Shown here piece after piece: positions 1 through 7,039 of a stretch of DNA of 11,933 nt. A program made the position numbers and the translations under genes. The notes below the pieces were generated by a model. That model made no database searches. It saw only the letters and a program-made list of their open reading frames with translations, and was not told the DNA's origin. Every line of letters starts with the position of its first letter. Positions within the stretch are counted from its first letter, which is position 1. The DNA is from Halobacteriales archaeon QH_10_70_21 (lineage in GTDB: Archaea > Halobacteriota > Halobacteria > Halobacteriales > Haloarculaceae), in contig PXQM01000024.1 of the NCBI GenBank assembly GCA_003021325.1, forward strand, positions 1,557 to 13,489, written 5' to 3'.

Positions 1-711
1 GCTACCACGAGGTCGCCGCCGAGGCGCTCGCGCGGGGGTTCGACATGGTCAACGACGTCTGCGGGTTCGCCGACCCGGAGATGCCGCGGGTCTGCGAGGA
101 ACACGACGTCGCAGTCGTGAAGATGGCCAGCCCGCCCGACCTCGAACGCCCGGGCGCGGTCGAGGCGGTCGACGACATCTACGACGCGCTCCTGCGAAAC
201 GGGGTGACCGAAAAGACGATCATCGACCCGGCCTTCGGGGGGTGGAGCGAGGACAAGACCCTCGCGGACGACCGCGAGACGTTCCGCCGACTCCGCGAGT
301 TCCGGGCCATCGGGCGGCCCATCCTGGTCTCGATCAACCGCAAGAACTTCCTCCGGAAGCTGGCCGGCCGGTCCACCGAGGAGGCGCTGCCCGTCTCCCT
401 CGCCGCAACCTCGATGGCCGTCGAGCGGGGCGCACACGTGGTCCGGACCCACGACGTCGCGGAGACGCGCGACGCCGCGCTCGTCGGCGACGCCTTCACC
501 CGGGACCGCCTCCGGGACCGCGAGGCCGGCGTCGAGGAACTCGACGTCACGACCGTCGGCGAAACGCGGCGGTACCTGGACGACCCGGAGCGGGCCGTCT
601 CGCGGCTCGTCGCCGTCGACGTCCCGTCGGCGGCCGCAAGGGACCGGCGACCGCGTGTCGGAACCCGACGGGCTGGTCCGGGCGCTCGACCGCCTCCGGG
701 ACCTCCGATAG
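1..711 (+). CDS. folP: Dihydropteroate synthase, C-terminal part (5' end outside window; 3' end frameshifted)
   Basis: Dihydropteroate synthase condenses 6-hydroxymethyl-dihydropterin pyrophosphate with p-aminobenzoate in cytosolic folate synthesis. The reading frame is open from base 3. Visible family motifs are VNDVCGF (the family's NDVSG), DPAFGGWSEDKT (DPGIGFGKT), ILVSINRKNFL (the SRKSF lysine loop) and VVRTHDV (the RxHDV phosphate-binding end). In Haloferax-type genomes FolP is often fused behind FolC; whether that holds here cannot be seen. Codon use is G/C-ending in this frame up to about base 638. After that the good third positions move to the next frame, which reads GTGDRVSEPDGLVRALDRLR and stops with TAG at 709-711. 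Skipping one A at 638/639 would join the two parts, so I place the gene end at 711 and infer a one-base insertion. Without it the frame runs on, with poor codon use, into NMD3. Confidence 0.85.
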
Positions 712-767
712 AGGGAGTCGTCGGACGGCGGGAACGGGCGCGCAGGCCCCCGGGGCCGGGAACGTGT

Positions 768-777
768 GACTTAAGCG
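768..777 (+). promoter_or_regulatory. Putative TATA box of the NMD3 gene
   Basis: The AT-rich element gacttaagcg lies in very GC-rich DNA about 28 bases before the ATG at 801. This is the normal spacing for a leaderless haloarchaeal transcript. It supports a separate NMD3 gene starting at 801 and argues against a fusion with the upstream folate gene. Confidence 0.55.
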
Positions 778-800
778 GGCGAGCGGCCTACCGCCTTCCG

Positions 801-1445
801 ATGAGCCGGTCAGAGGAGTTCTGCCCGCGCTGCGGGGACGCAATCGAGCGGTCGGGGCGGCCGTCCGGGCCCGACAGCCCGCTGTGTGAGGAGTGTTACC
901 TCTCGGAGTACGACCTCGTCGACGCGCCCGACCGCGTCGAGGTGCGGGTCTGTGGCCGGTGTGGCGCGGTCCACCGCGGCAACCGGTGGGTGGACGTCGG
1001 CGCCGAGGACTACACCGACGTCGCGGTCGAGGAGGTCACGGAGGCGCTGGGCGTCCACGTCGACGCCGAGAGCGTCTCCTGGCAGGTCGCGCCCGAACAG
1101 GTCGACGGGACGACCATCCGGACGCACTGCTCGTTCTCGGGGGTGTTGCGGGGGACACCCGTGACCGAGGAGGTGACCGTCCCCGTCAGGATCGGCCGGG
1201 AGACGTGCGACCGGTGCGGGCGCGTCGCCGGGGGCGCCTACGCCAGCGTCGTCCAGGTGCGCGCACGCGACCGCCGCCCCTCCGAGGAGGAACGCCGGCG
1301 TGCCGAGGCGGCCGCCCGCGACCTCGTCGCCGACCTGGAGGCCGCCGGCGACCGCGACGCCTTCGTCTCGGAGGTGACCGACCGCGCGGAGGGGCTCGAC
1401 CTGAAGCTCTCGACGACGAAACTCGGCCAACGGGTCGCGCGGTAG
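801..1445 (+). CDS. NMD3 family protein, apparently truncated at the C-terminus
   Basis: Archaeal relative of the 60S-subunit export adaptor NMD3, thought to act on the large ribosomal subunit. The 214-residue product has the family's zinc-binding cysteines: C8/C11 with C29/C32, and C51/C54 with C136/C139. It also has the typical VCGRCGAVHRGNRWVDVG and YTDVAVEEVTEALG segments. The start at 801 is set by the TATA element 28 bases upstream and by the first CPRC motif 7 residues in. The protein ends with KLSTTKLGQRVAR. In haloarchaeal relatives as I remember them this point is mid-protein, followed by roughly 150 more residues. No frame in the 87 bases before dinB continues the homology, so the 3' half looks deleted rather than frameshifted. 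Family assignment is firm; the truncation rests on remembered family length. Confidence 0.85.
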   Translation: MSRSEEFCPRCGDAIERSGRPSGPDSPLCEECYLSEYDLVDAPDRVEVRVCGRCGAVHRGNRWVDVGAEDYTDVAVEEVTEALGVHVDAESVSWQVAPEQVDGTTIRTHCSFSGVLRGTPVTEEVTVPVRIGRETCDRCGRVAGGAYASVVQVRARDRRPSEEERRRAEAAARDLVADLEAAGDRDAFVSEVTDRAEGLDLKLSTTKLGQRVAR

Positions 1446-1501
1446 GACCCCGGGCAAGCGCCGAGCCAACCGGCGGCTCCAGTTTCACTCCGCTCTCGCA
1501 A

Positions 1502-1509
1502 TCTTATAG
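1502..1509 (+). promoter_or_regulatory. Putative TATA box of dinB
   Basis: The sequence tcttatag is centred about 27 bases before the dinB ATG, consistent with a leaderless mRNA. It lies in the 87-base gap after the NMD3 stop, so dinB probably has its own promoter. Confidence 0.5.
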
Positions 1510-1516
1510 GCGTCCG

Positions 1517-1531
1517 CCGGCGTAACGCCGG
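1517..1531 (+). repeat. Perfect inverted repeat just upstream of the dinB start
   Basis: CCGGCG-TAA-CGCCGG is a perfect 6-bp-arm dyad with a 3-base centre, ending two bases before the ATG at 1533. It lies between the TATA element and the start codon, where a bound repressor would block initiation. In GC-rich DNA such dyads also arise by chance. Confidence 0.4.
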
Positions 1532-1532
1532 T

Positions 1533-2738
1533 ATGGCGCGGCTCCCGGGCGTCGAGACGCCCGACAGGGTGGTCTGCCACGTCGACATGGACTGCTTCTA
1601 CGCGGCCTGCGAGCGCCTCCGGGAGCCGGCGCTGGAGGGCGAGCCGGTGGTCGTGGGGATGGGCTACGAGGCCGGCGAGACCCACGGCGCCGTCGCCACC
1701 GCGAGCTACGAGGCCCGCGAGTACGGCGTCGAGTCGGCGATGGCCATCTCCGAGGCGTTCGAGCTGCTCCCCCTGCGCGGGACCGCCGACGACCCCGAGG
1801 GAACGGGCGTGTACCGCCCCGTCGACATGGCGTTCTACGAGTCGGTCAGCGAGGAGGTCAAGGCGGTCCTCGACGACGCCGCCGAGACCGTCCGGAACGT
1901 CTCCATCGACGAAGCCTACCTCGACCTGGGCGACCTCACCTGGGACGAGGCGGCGGAGTTCGGCCGCCGGCTCAAGCGAGACATCGAGGACGCGGCCGGC
2001 GTCGTCGCCTCGGTCGGGGTCGCGCCCAACATGACGCCCGCGAAGCTGGCATCCGACGCCGACAAGCCCGACGGCCTCGTCGTCGTCCGGCCCGAGGAGG
2101 TCCGGTCGTTCCTCGCACCGATGGACGTGGCGGACCTGCACGGTGTCGGCCCGGTCACGGCGCGGGAACTCCGGTCGATGGAGCTGGAGACGGCGGGCGA
2201 CGTCGCCGACGCCGACGAGCCGACACTGGTCGAGGCGTTCGGCGAGCGCGGCCGCGACATCCACGCCCAGGCCCGCGGCGAGGACGACCGCGAGGTCGAA
2301 CCAACGGGGCGTCCCAAGAGCCTCTCCAGCGAGTCGGCGTTCGTCGAGGCGACCGACGACCCGGCCGAGAAGCGCGAGAAGGTCCGGGCGCTGGCCGACG
2401 AGGTGACCGACCGAGCGGCCGCGAAGGGCACCCTCTACAAGACCATCGGGGTCAAGGTCGTCGAGCCGCCCTTCGACGTGAACACCCGTGCCCGGTCGCT
2501 GTCGGGCCCCGTCGACGACCCGGAGCTCGTGGAGGGCGTCGCCCTCGAGCTGCTCTCGGAGTTCGAGGGGACGACGGTCCGCAAGCTCGGGGTCCGCGTC
2601 TCGAACCTCTCCTTTGCCGACCGCGAGCAGGCGAGCCTCGACGCCTGGGACGGCGAGGGCGGTAGCGTCGGGGACGAGGACAGGACGCGTCCCCGCCGGG
2701 ACGCCGGCAGCCAGGCCGACCTCACCGAGTTCGAGTAA
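1533..2738 (+). CDS. dinB: DNA polymerase IV (Y-family, DinB)
   Basis: Low-fidelity Y-family polymerase for translesion synthesis, 401 residues. The palm motif HVDMDCFYA carries metal ligand D18 and an aromatic steric-gate residue Y23. The second catalytic motif VSIDEAYLD gives D126 and E127. A helix-hairpin-helix region lies around 201-225 (DLHGVGPVTARELR), and the little-finger domain covers about 255-360. Two motifs resemble PCNA-interacting (PIP) boxes: QASLDAWD (366-373) and QADLTEFE at the extreme C-terminus (394-401), the usual place in archaeal DinB. The start is supported by a TATA element 27 bases upstream. The last 17 bases overlap the convergent end of the histidine kinase remnant. 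All catalytic residues are present and the gene looks functional. Confidence 0.96.
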   Translation: MARLPGVETPDRVVCHVDMDCFYAACERLREPALEGEPVVVGMGYEAGETHGAVATASYEAREYGVESAMAISEAFELLPLRGTADDPEGTGVYRPVDMAFYESVSEEVKAVLDDAAETVRNVSIDEAYLDLGDLTWDEAAEFGRRLKRDIEDAAGVVASVGVAPNMTPAKLASDADKPDGLVVVRPEEVRSFLAPMDVADLHGVGPVTARELRSMELETAGDVADADEPTLVEAFGERGRDIHAQARGEDDREVEPTGRPKSLSSESAFVEATDDPAEKREKVRALADEVTDRAAAKGTLYKTIGVKVVEPPFDVNTRARSLSGPVDDPELVEGVALELLSEFEGTTVRKLGVRVSNLSFADREQASLDAWDGEGGSVGDEDRTRPRRDAGSQADLTEFE

Positions 2739-3693
2739 CCCGACCGGTCGACCGCCCACCGCCGACCGCCCGGCCCTCCGGCCCGGTCGCGACCCCGTCG
2801 GTCGGCGTCCCGTTGCCGGCCGCAGCCAGGTCCGGGAGCCGCAGCGTCACGGTCGACCCCTCCTCGCTCGTGTCGAACTCGGCCTCGCCGCCGAGCGCCT
2901 GCGTCCCCCAGTGTATCAGCCACAGTCCGAGGCTCGTGGCGTGCTCGAGGTCCGTCTCGCGCCCCGACGTGACGGCCGCGACCTCGAGTTCCGGGATGCC
3001 GTCGCCGTCGTCGGTCACCTCGATGCGGACCCCGTCGCCCTCGGCCGAGGCCCCGACGCTGACTACGGGTGCATCACCGGCGTGCCGCAGCGCGTTCTCG
3101 ACGGCCTCCTCGACGACCATCGACAGGAGCCGCGAGACGGTCCGCAGTTCGACGGCGTCGACCGTCACTTCGAGCGTCGCATCCGGATACCGGTCGGCCA
3201 TCGGCTCGACCCGTCGCTGGAGGAACGGCTCGATATCGATTTCCTCGGGGTCGGACTCGTGTTCGAGCATCCGGTCGATCTCGACGGCCTTCTCGCTGAT
3301 AGTCAACAACCCATCGGCCTTCCGGACGATGGTCGAGGACATGTCGGCCACGTCGCCGTTGACGCTGCCGCGAATCTGGTTCGCACAGCCCCGAACGACG
3401 GTCATGTCGTTGCGGAGGTTGTGCCGCATGATGCGGTTGAGCACCTCCAGTCGCTGCTGGCGCCGGGACGGTCCCGTCACGTCCCGTATCACCGGGGTGT
3501 GACCGATGGGCTCGCCCCGCTAGCCTCGCACGTCGGAGCTCTTCACCCGGTAGTTGCGACCCTGCCGCTGGAAGCGGGTCGGCAGGTCATCGAGCGACGT
3601 CGCGTCCAGGCGGTCGAGGACGGCACCGATGGACCCCCCGACGGGGTTCGTACCGAGGTAGGAACGCGCCTGTGGGTTGGCCCGCGCGACGGC
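2722..3693 (-). pseudogene. Decayed sensor histidine kinase: 5' part missing, in-frame amber stop
   Basis: From the GTG at 3492 a 256-residue frame encodes a complete kinase core: H-box RIMRHNLRND with H24, N-box VEEAVENALRHA with N133, G1 box DDGDGIP (161-167) and G2-like SLGLWLIHW (187-195). The same frame upstream continues with RGEPIGHTP, typical of the end of a haloarchaeal PAS-like sensor domain before the RDVT linker. It then meets TAG at 3520-3522, and beyond that reads the matching sensor segment (ARANPQARSYLG through NYRVKSSDVRG) up to about 3693. Further upstream the similarity stops and the promoter of the next gene begins, so the expected membrane or sensor N-terminus is gone. 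I infer a pseudogene with a nonsense mutation and a 5' deletion. A soluble kinase made from the GTG cannot be excluded, but I see no clear promoter for it. The C-terminal tail overlaps dinB by 17 bases. Confidence 0.75.
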
Positions 3694-3733
3694 GGTACCG
3701 CCAGCCGGACAGCCGCCCCGGTCGAACGGAACC

Positions 3734-3742
3734 GTTTTTGGC
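3734..3742 (+). promoter_or_regulatory. Putative TATA box of the 60-residue protein gene
   Basis: The sequence gtttttggc is centred about 27 bases before the GTG at 3765. It is the only T-rich stretch nearby and supports that GTG as the start of a leaderless message. Confidence 0.5.
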
Positions 3743-3764
3743 CCCCTCGCCCGAATGTACACCC

Positions 3765-3947
3765 GTGAACCACCTCGCCGTCGCGGGCGACGAACGGTGG
3801 CGGCTGGCACCGCACGCCCACGTCATCGTCCACGAGACCAGCGACGGCAACGAGTTCATCACCATCTACGACTGCGCGAAGCTCCGCGAGGAGTCCGTGC
3901 TGGTCCGCCAGGACGACGACCACTGGGTTATCCGGGCGGACGGGTAG
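3765..3947 (+). CDS. Small protein of unknown function (60 residues)
   Basis: I do not recognise a named family. The frame from GTG at 3765 gives a compact acidic protein with segments WRLAPHAHVIVHETSDGNEF, ITIYDCAKLREESVLVR and HWVIRADG, suggesting a small mostly beta fold. No membrane segment, signal peptide or metal-binding cluster is visible (one Cys only). The start is supported by a TATA element 27 bases upstream and by good third-position G/C beginning there; the open frame further upstream has poor codon use. It follows the histidine kinase remnant divergently and precedes the beta-helix gene by 63 bases on the same strand. Coding potential looks real; the function is unknown. Confidence 0.7.
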   Translation: MNHLAVAGDERWRLAPHAHVIVHETSDGNEFITIYDCAKLREESVLVRQDDDHWVIRADG

Positions 3948-4010
3948 CGCCGGGCGTTCCCGCCGACCCCCGTCCCACAGCCTCATTGCCTTCCGCCGAG
4001 AGGCGCCGCC

Positions 4011-4397
4011 ATGAGCATCGACGAGACGGCCCGAATCGAGGGCTCGACGGTCGGCGACGACGTCCGGATATACGAGGGCACGCCGGTCAAGAAATCGGCG
4101 ACTGCCGGACCGGCAAACCTCAACGCCAGCGTGTACGTCGAGAACGCGCGGCCCGGTCCGGCGGTCCAGGTGGGGCCGAACGCCTCCGTCGTCGGGGTCG
4201 CCCGCGAGTTGACCGACGAGGGGATGACCGTCCGGGAGGACCGCTTCGAGGAGGTCATCCTCGAACGGGGAGCGTTCGTCGGCGCCGGCGCGGTCGTCCT
4301 GCCCGGCGTCACGGTCGGCGAGAACGCAGTGGTGGGTGTCGGGGTGACCGTCCGCGAGGACGTCGCGCCCGGAGCGGTCGTCAGGCGAGACCGGTGA
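4011..4397 (+). CDS. Left-handed beta-helix (hexapeptide-repeat) protein lacking histidine
   Basis: The 128-residue protein has hexapeptide-repeat sequence at both ends: ARIEGSTVGDDVRIYEG (about 7-23) and GAFVGAGAVVLPGVTVGENA (86-105), continuing to the C-terminus, as in the WbbJ/LpxA acyltransferase superfamily. The middle (about 26-80) keeps the periodicity poorly. The protein contains no histidine at all. Hexapeptide acyltransferases normally use a catalytic His, and gamma-carbonic anhydrases need three for zinc, so neither activity is expected as written. The NDR-type loop usual in WbbJ-like acetyltransferases is also not visible. It may be a degenerate acyltransferase or a structural or binding protein. 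The ATG at 4011 is the first start with good codon use; only a weak AT-rich element (near 3982-3990) precedes it. The HerA-like gene follows 59 bases later. Confidence 0.72.
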   Translation: MSIDETARIEGSTVGDDVRIYEGTPVKKSATAGPANLNASVYVENARPGPAVQVGPNASVVGVARELTDEGMTVREDRFEEVILERGAFVGAGAVVLPGVTVGENAVVGVGVTVREDVAPGAVVRRDR

Positions 4398-4424
4398 TGG
4401 CCGCATGACGGTCGTCTGACGGAG

Positions 4425-4434
4425 GATTATGTAC
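4425..4434 (+). promoter_or_regulatory. Putative TATA box of the HerA-like ATPase gene
   Basis: The sequence gattatgtac is centred about 28 bases before the ATG at 4457. This favours that ATG over an in-frame GTG at 4436, which would lie within ten bases of the TATA element. Confidence 0.5.
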
Positions 4435-4456
4435 GGTGGGCGCCTGCGTCACGTCA

Positions 4457-6319
4457 ATGGGCGAGGACAAGGAGACCATCGCTATCGGCGAGGTGAGCCG
4501 CGGCGACGACGCCGGCACGCCGGTCGAGCTGCCGGTCGTCGACGTGCTGACGGGCCGCTCGTTCGTGACCGGCAAGTCCGGGTCGGGCAAGTCCAACTCC
4601 GCGAGCGTCATCTGCGAGAAGCTGCTCGACCAGGGGTACGGCATCCTCATCGTCGACATCGACGGCGAGTACTACGGGCTGAAGGAGGAGTACGAGATAC
4701 TCCACGTCGGCGCCGACGAGGAGTGCGACCTCCAGGTCAACGTCGAGCATGCCGAGAAGATAGCGGAACTGGCGCTCGAGCAGAACGTTCCCATCATCCT
4801 GGACGTCTCCAGTTTCCTCGACGAGTCGGAGGCCCGTGAGCTGCTGACGGCGGTGACGAAACAGCTGTTCGCCAAGGAAAAGAAGCTGAAACAGCCGTTC
4901 CTGATGCTCGTCGAGGAGGTCCACGAGTACATCCCGGAGGGGGGCGGCCTCGACGAGTGCGGCCGGATGCTCATCAAGGTCGGCAAGCGGGGCCGCAAGC
5001 ACGGCCTCGGCATCGTCGGCATCAGCCAGCGGCCGGCAGACGTCAAGAAGGACTTCATCACGCAGTGCGACTGGCTCGTCTGGCACCGGCTGACCTGGAA
5101 CAACGACACGAAGGTGGTCAGCCGCATCCTCGGGAGCGACTACGCCGACCACATCGAGGAGATGGACGACGGCGAGTGCTTCCTGCAGACCGACTGGGAG
5201 GAGGCGGTCCGGGTCGTCCAGTTCGAGCGCAAGCGGACCTTCGACGCCGGCGCGACGCCCGGCCTCGACGACTTCGAGCGGCCGGAGCTGAAGAGCGTCA
5301 GCGGCGACCTGCTCGGCGAACTCGAGGAGATAACCGAGGCCCAGGAGCAACGGGAGAACCGCATCGCGGAGCTCGAGCGGGAACTCGAGCGGAAGGACGA
5401 ACGCATCCGCGACCTCGAACGGCAGCTCTCGGAGGCGCGGGACCTCAAGCAGATGGCCGACCGCTTCTCGCGGGCGATGATGGAGCAGGTCACGGGTCGA
5501 CCGCTGTCGGCCGCGCCCGGCAGACGGAGCGAACTCGAGGAGGCTGCCCGTGACCCGGTCCGTCGGGACCCCGAACTCGAGGCGGAACTGGAGGCCATCA
5601 GGAGCGGCGAGCAGGCGGCGACGCCGACGCCGGTGCCGGACGCGAGCGAGGCGTCCGCCGGGGACGGTAGCGACGGGTCGGCGGCGGACGCCGGAGACGA
5701 CGATGACGCCGACGACCTGCTCGACCAGCTTTCCGACGTGGACCGGGTGGGGAACGGCCCCGATGGCGACAGCGACGACGGACAGGCGGCGGAATCGCGG
5801 TCCGATCCCGGGCCGTCCGCCGAGGCCCGCGACGGCGGACCGGAGGCCGACGATTCGCCGCCGGTCGGCGAGTCGCTCGCCGACCGCCTGCGGCGCGAAA
5901 TCGCCGCCCTCGCGGAGGTCGAACGGGAGATGTTGCGGTACTACCGGGCGTACGGCCCCGCGACGCCGCAGGAGGCCCACGCCGCGGCCGGCGGCTCCGG
6001 CGACCGGACGGACGCGTACGCCGCCAACCGCTCGCTTCGCCGTCGGGGGTTCGTGGAGCACGCCGCGAAGGGGGCCCACGAGTACGCCCTTCCCGCGCTG
6101 GTCGCCGAGGAGGCCGTCGACCCCTTCGCCGTCGACGGCGGCGTCCCGGACGCGGAGCGTGACCGTCTCGTCCGGGCGATAGAGGCGTCGTTCGTCGACG
6201 ACGTCGAGGCGCCGCTCGAGTCCCGGGATTCCGACGCCGGGGCGTCGACCGAATCGGCCGGGGGGGAAGCCGCTGCGGACGACGCCTCCGGCGAGGCCGG
6301 CGCCTGGCCGGACCCCTGA
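4457..6319 (+). CDS. HerA-like (DUF87) ATPase with coiled coil and C-terminal winged-helix-like domain
   Basis: This 620-residue protein is a HerA/FtsK-superfamily ATPase. Walker A is TGKSGSGKSN (K45, S46), followed by VDIDGEYYGL, a strand IILDVSSF and Walker B FLMLVEEVHEY with tandem acids E153/E154. Sensor-like GIVGISQRPADVKKDF (185-200) and WHRLTWNNDTKVV (209-221) are typical of DUF87 proteins, which pump or remodel DNA as hexameric rings. Residues about 284-345 form a strong heptad coiled coil. About 385-470 is an acidic, low-complexity linker. About 472-550 (LRREIAALAEVEREMLRYYR to GFVEHAAKGAHEYALP) resembles a winged helix-turn-helix. No NurA nuclease gene or Mre11/Rad50 genes lie nearby, so this is probably a stand-alone relative rather than the end-resection HerA. 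Its 3' end is six bases from the convergent tpiA stop. Confidence 0.88.
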   Translation: MGEDKETIAIGEVSRGDDAGTPVELPVVDVLTGRSFVTGKSGSGKSNSASVICEKLLDQGYGILIVDIDGEYYGLKEEYEILHVGADEECDLQVNVEHAEKIAELALEQNVPIILDVSSFLDESEARELLTAVTKQLFAKEKKLKQPFLMLVEEVHEYIPEGGGLDECGRMLIKVGKRGRKHGLGIVGISQRPADVKKDFITQCDWLVWHRLTWNNDTKVVSRILGSDYADHIEEMDDGECFLQTDWEEAVRVVQFERKRTFDAGATPGLDDFERPELKSVSGDLLGELEEITEAQEQRENRIAELERELERKDERIRDLERQLSEARDLKQMADRFSRAMMEQVTGRPLSAAPGRRSELEEAARDPVRRDPELEAELEAIRSGEQAATPTPVPDASEASAGDGSDGSAADAGDDDDADDLLDQLSDVDRVGNGPDGDSDDGQAAESRSDPGPSAEARDGGPEADDSPPVGESLADRLRREIAALAEVEREMLRYYRAYGPATPQEAHAAAGGSGDRTDAYAANRSLRRRGFVEHAAKGAHEYALPALVAEEAVDPFAVDGGVPDAERDRLVRAIEASFVDDVEAPLESRDSDAGASTESAGGEAAADDASGEAGAWPDP

Positions 6320-6325
6320 ACCCGC

Positions 6326-6970
6326 CTACGTCAGCGGTTCCACGAGCGCCTCGAGTGCCGCCCGGGGGTCGTCGGCCTTCGCGACCCCGGAGGCGAGCAG
6401 GACGCCCTCGGCGCCGAGTTCGCCGGCCGCCGCCAGGTCCTCGCCGGTCGAGATGCCAGCGCCACAGAGGACGGGCACGTCGCCGACGGCGGCGGCCGCC
6501 TCGACCGAGTCCGTGACCACGTCGGGGTCGGCCTTCGAGACCGGCGTCCCGGTGCCGATGAGCTCCGGGGGCTCGACGGCCACCGAGTCCGGGTCCAGCG
6601 CCGCCGCCGCGGCGATCTGCCGGGGGTTGTTGGCGCAGACGACCGTCTCCAGCCCTGCACGCTCGGCCGCCCGGAGGCTGCCGTCGATGTCCGCCAGTCT
6701 GCGGCGGTTCTCGGAGTGGTTCAACAGCGTCCCGGTCGCGCCGGCGTCGGCGGCCGCCGCCGCGAGCGTCGACCCGGTGTGGGAGCCGTGCTCGACGGGG
6801 GAGACGTCCTGGGCCCACGTCTCGACGCCGGTCTCGGCGACCGACTCGAGGGTGGCCGCCTGTGGAGCGACCGCGATGCGGACGCCTGTCTCGTTTGCGA
6901 CCGCGGCTGCCGCCTCCGCGACGGCCACCGGGTCACACGGGTACGCCTTGAGGTTGACGAGGACGAACAT
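6326..6970 (-). CDS. tpiA: Triosephosphate isomerase (archaeal type)
   Basis: Interconverts dihydroxyacetone phosphate and glyceraldehyde 3-phosphate in glycolysis and gluconeogenesis. The 214-residue product is of the short archaeal class, against about 250 residues in bacteria. Catalytic residues are visible: N6 and K8 in VNLKAY, H85 in LLNHSENR and E133 in [12 protein letters not shown]. Phosphate-binding CGAGIS (169-173) and [10 protein letters not shown] (189-198) are also present. I chose ATG at 6970 because a TATA element lies 27 bases upstream and the protein then starts directly with the first beta strand; an in-frame GTG at 6985 would add five non-conserved residues. It converges on the HerA-like gene with a six-base gap and diverges from the lipoprotein gene. 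It looks intact. Confidence 0.96.
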   Translation of the reverse strand: MFVLVNLKAYPCDPVAVAEAAAAVANETGVRIAVAPQAATLESVAETGVETWAQDVSPVEHGSHTGSTLAAAAADAGATGTLLNHSENRRRLADIDGSLRAAERAGLETVVCANNPRQIAAAAALDPDSVAVEPPELIGTGTPVSKADPDVVTDSVEAAAAVGDVPVLCGAGISTGEDLAAAGELGAEGVLLASGVAKADDPRAALEALVEPLT

Positions 6971-6993
6971 AGTCGTACGGTGCACGCCGGGGA

Positions 6994-7001
6994 GAAATAG
7001 C
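6994..7001 (-). promoter_or_regulatory. Putative TATA box of tpiA
   Basis: On the minus strand this reads gctatttc, about 27 bases before the tpiA ATG at 6970. It lies in the 69-base region between the divergent tpiA and lipoprotein starts; the lipoprotein side shows no clear TATA element. Confidence 0.5.
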
Positions 7002-7039
7002 TACCCTTTCGGGACGGGACGACGTACCACCCCGAGACG

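Noticed and set aside
745..757. GGCCCC-C-GGGGCC dyad as a terminator of folP
   Set aside because: It has no following T-run, which archaeal termination needs, and such G/C dyads are frequent by chance at this composition.
45..1445. A single 466-residue protein joining dihydropteroate synthase to NMD3
   Set aside because: The joining segment (about 640-800) has poor third-position G/C, matches neither family, and contains the NMD3 TATA element. A stop in the properly coding frame lies at 709-711.
1485..2759. Long minus-strand open frame opposite dinB (424 codons)
   Set aside because: It mirrors dinB codons, a common result of GC-rich codon bias, and shows no recognisable domain or promoter.
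3520..3522. TAG in the kinase frame as a recoded codon (for example pyrrolysine)
   Set aside because: Pyrrolysine is not expected in haloarchaea, no recoding machinery is in the window, and the 5' part of the gene is missing anyway. A nonsense mutation is simpler.
4454..6079. Long minus-strand open frame opposite the HerA-like gene (541 codons)
   Set aside because: It is the antisense shadow of the ATPase gene, low in complexity and without family motifs.
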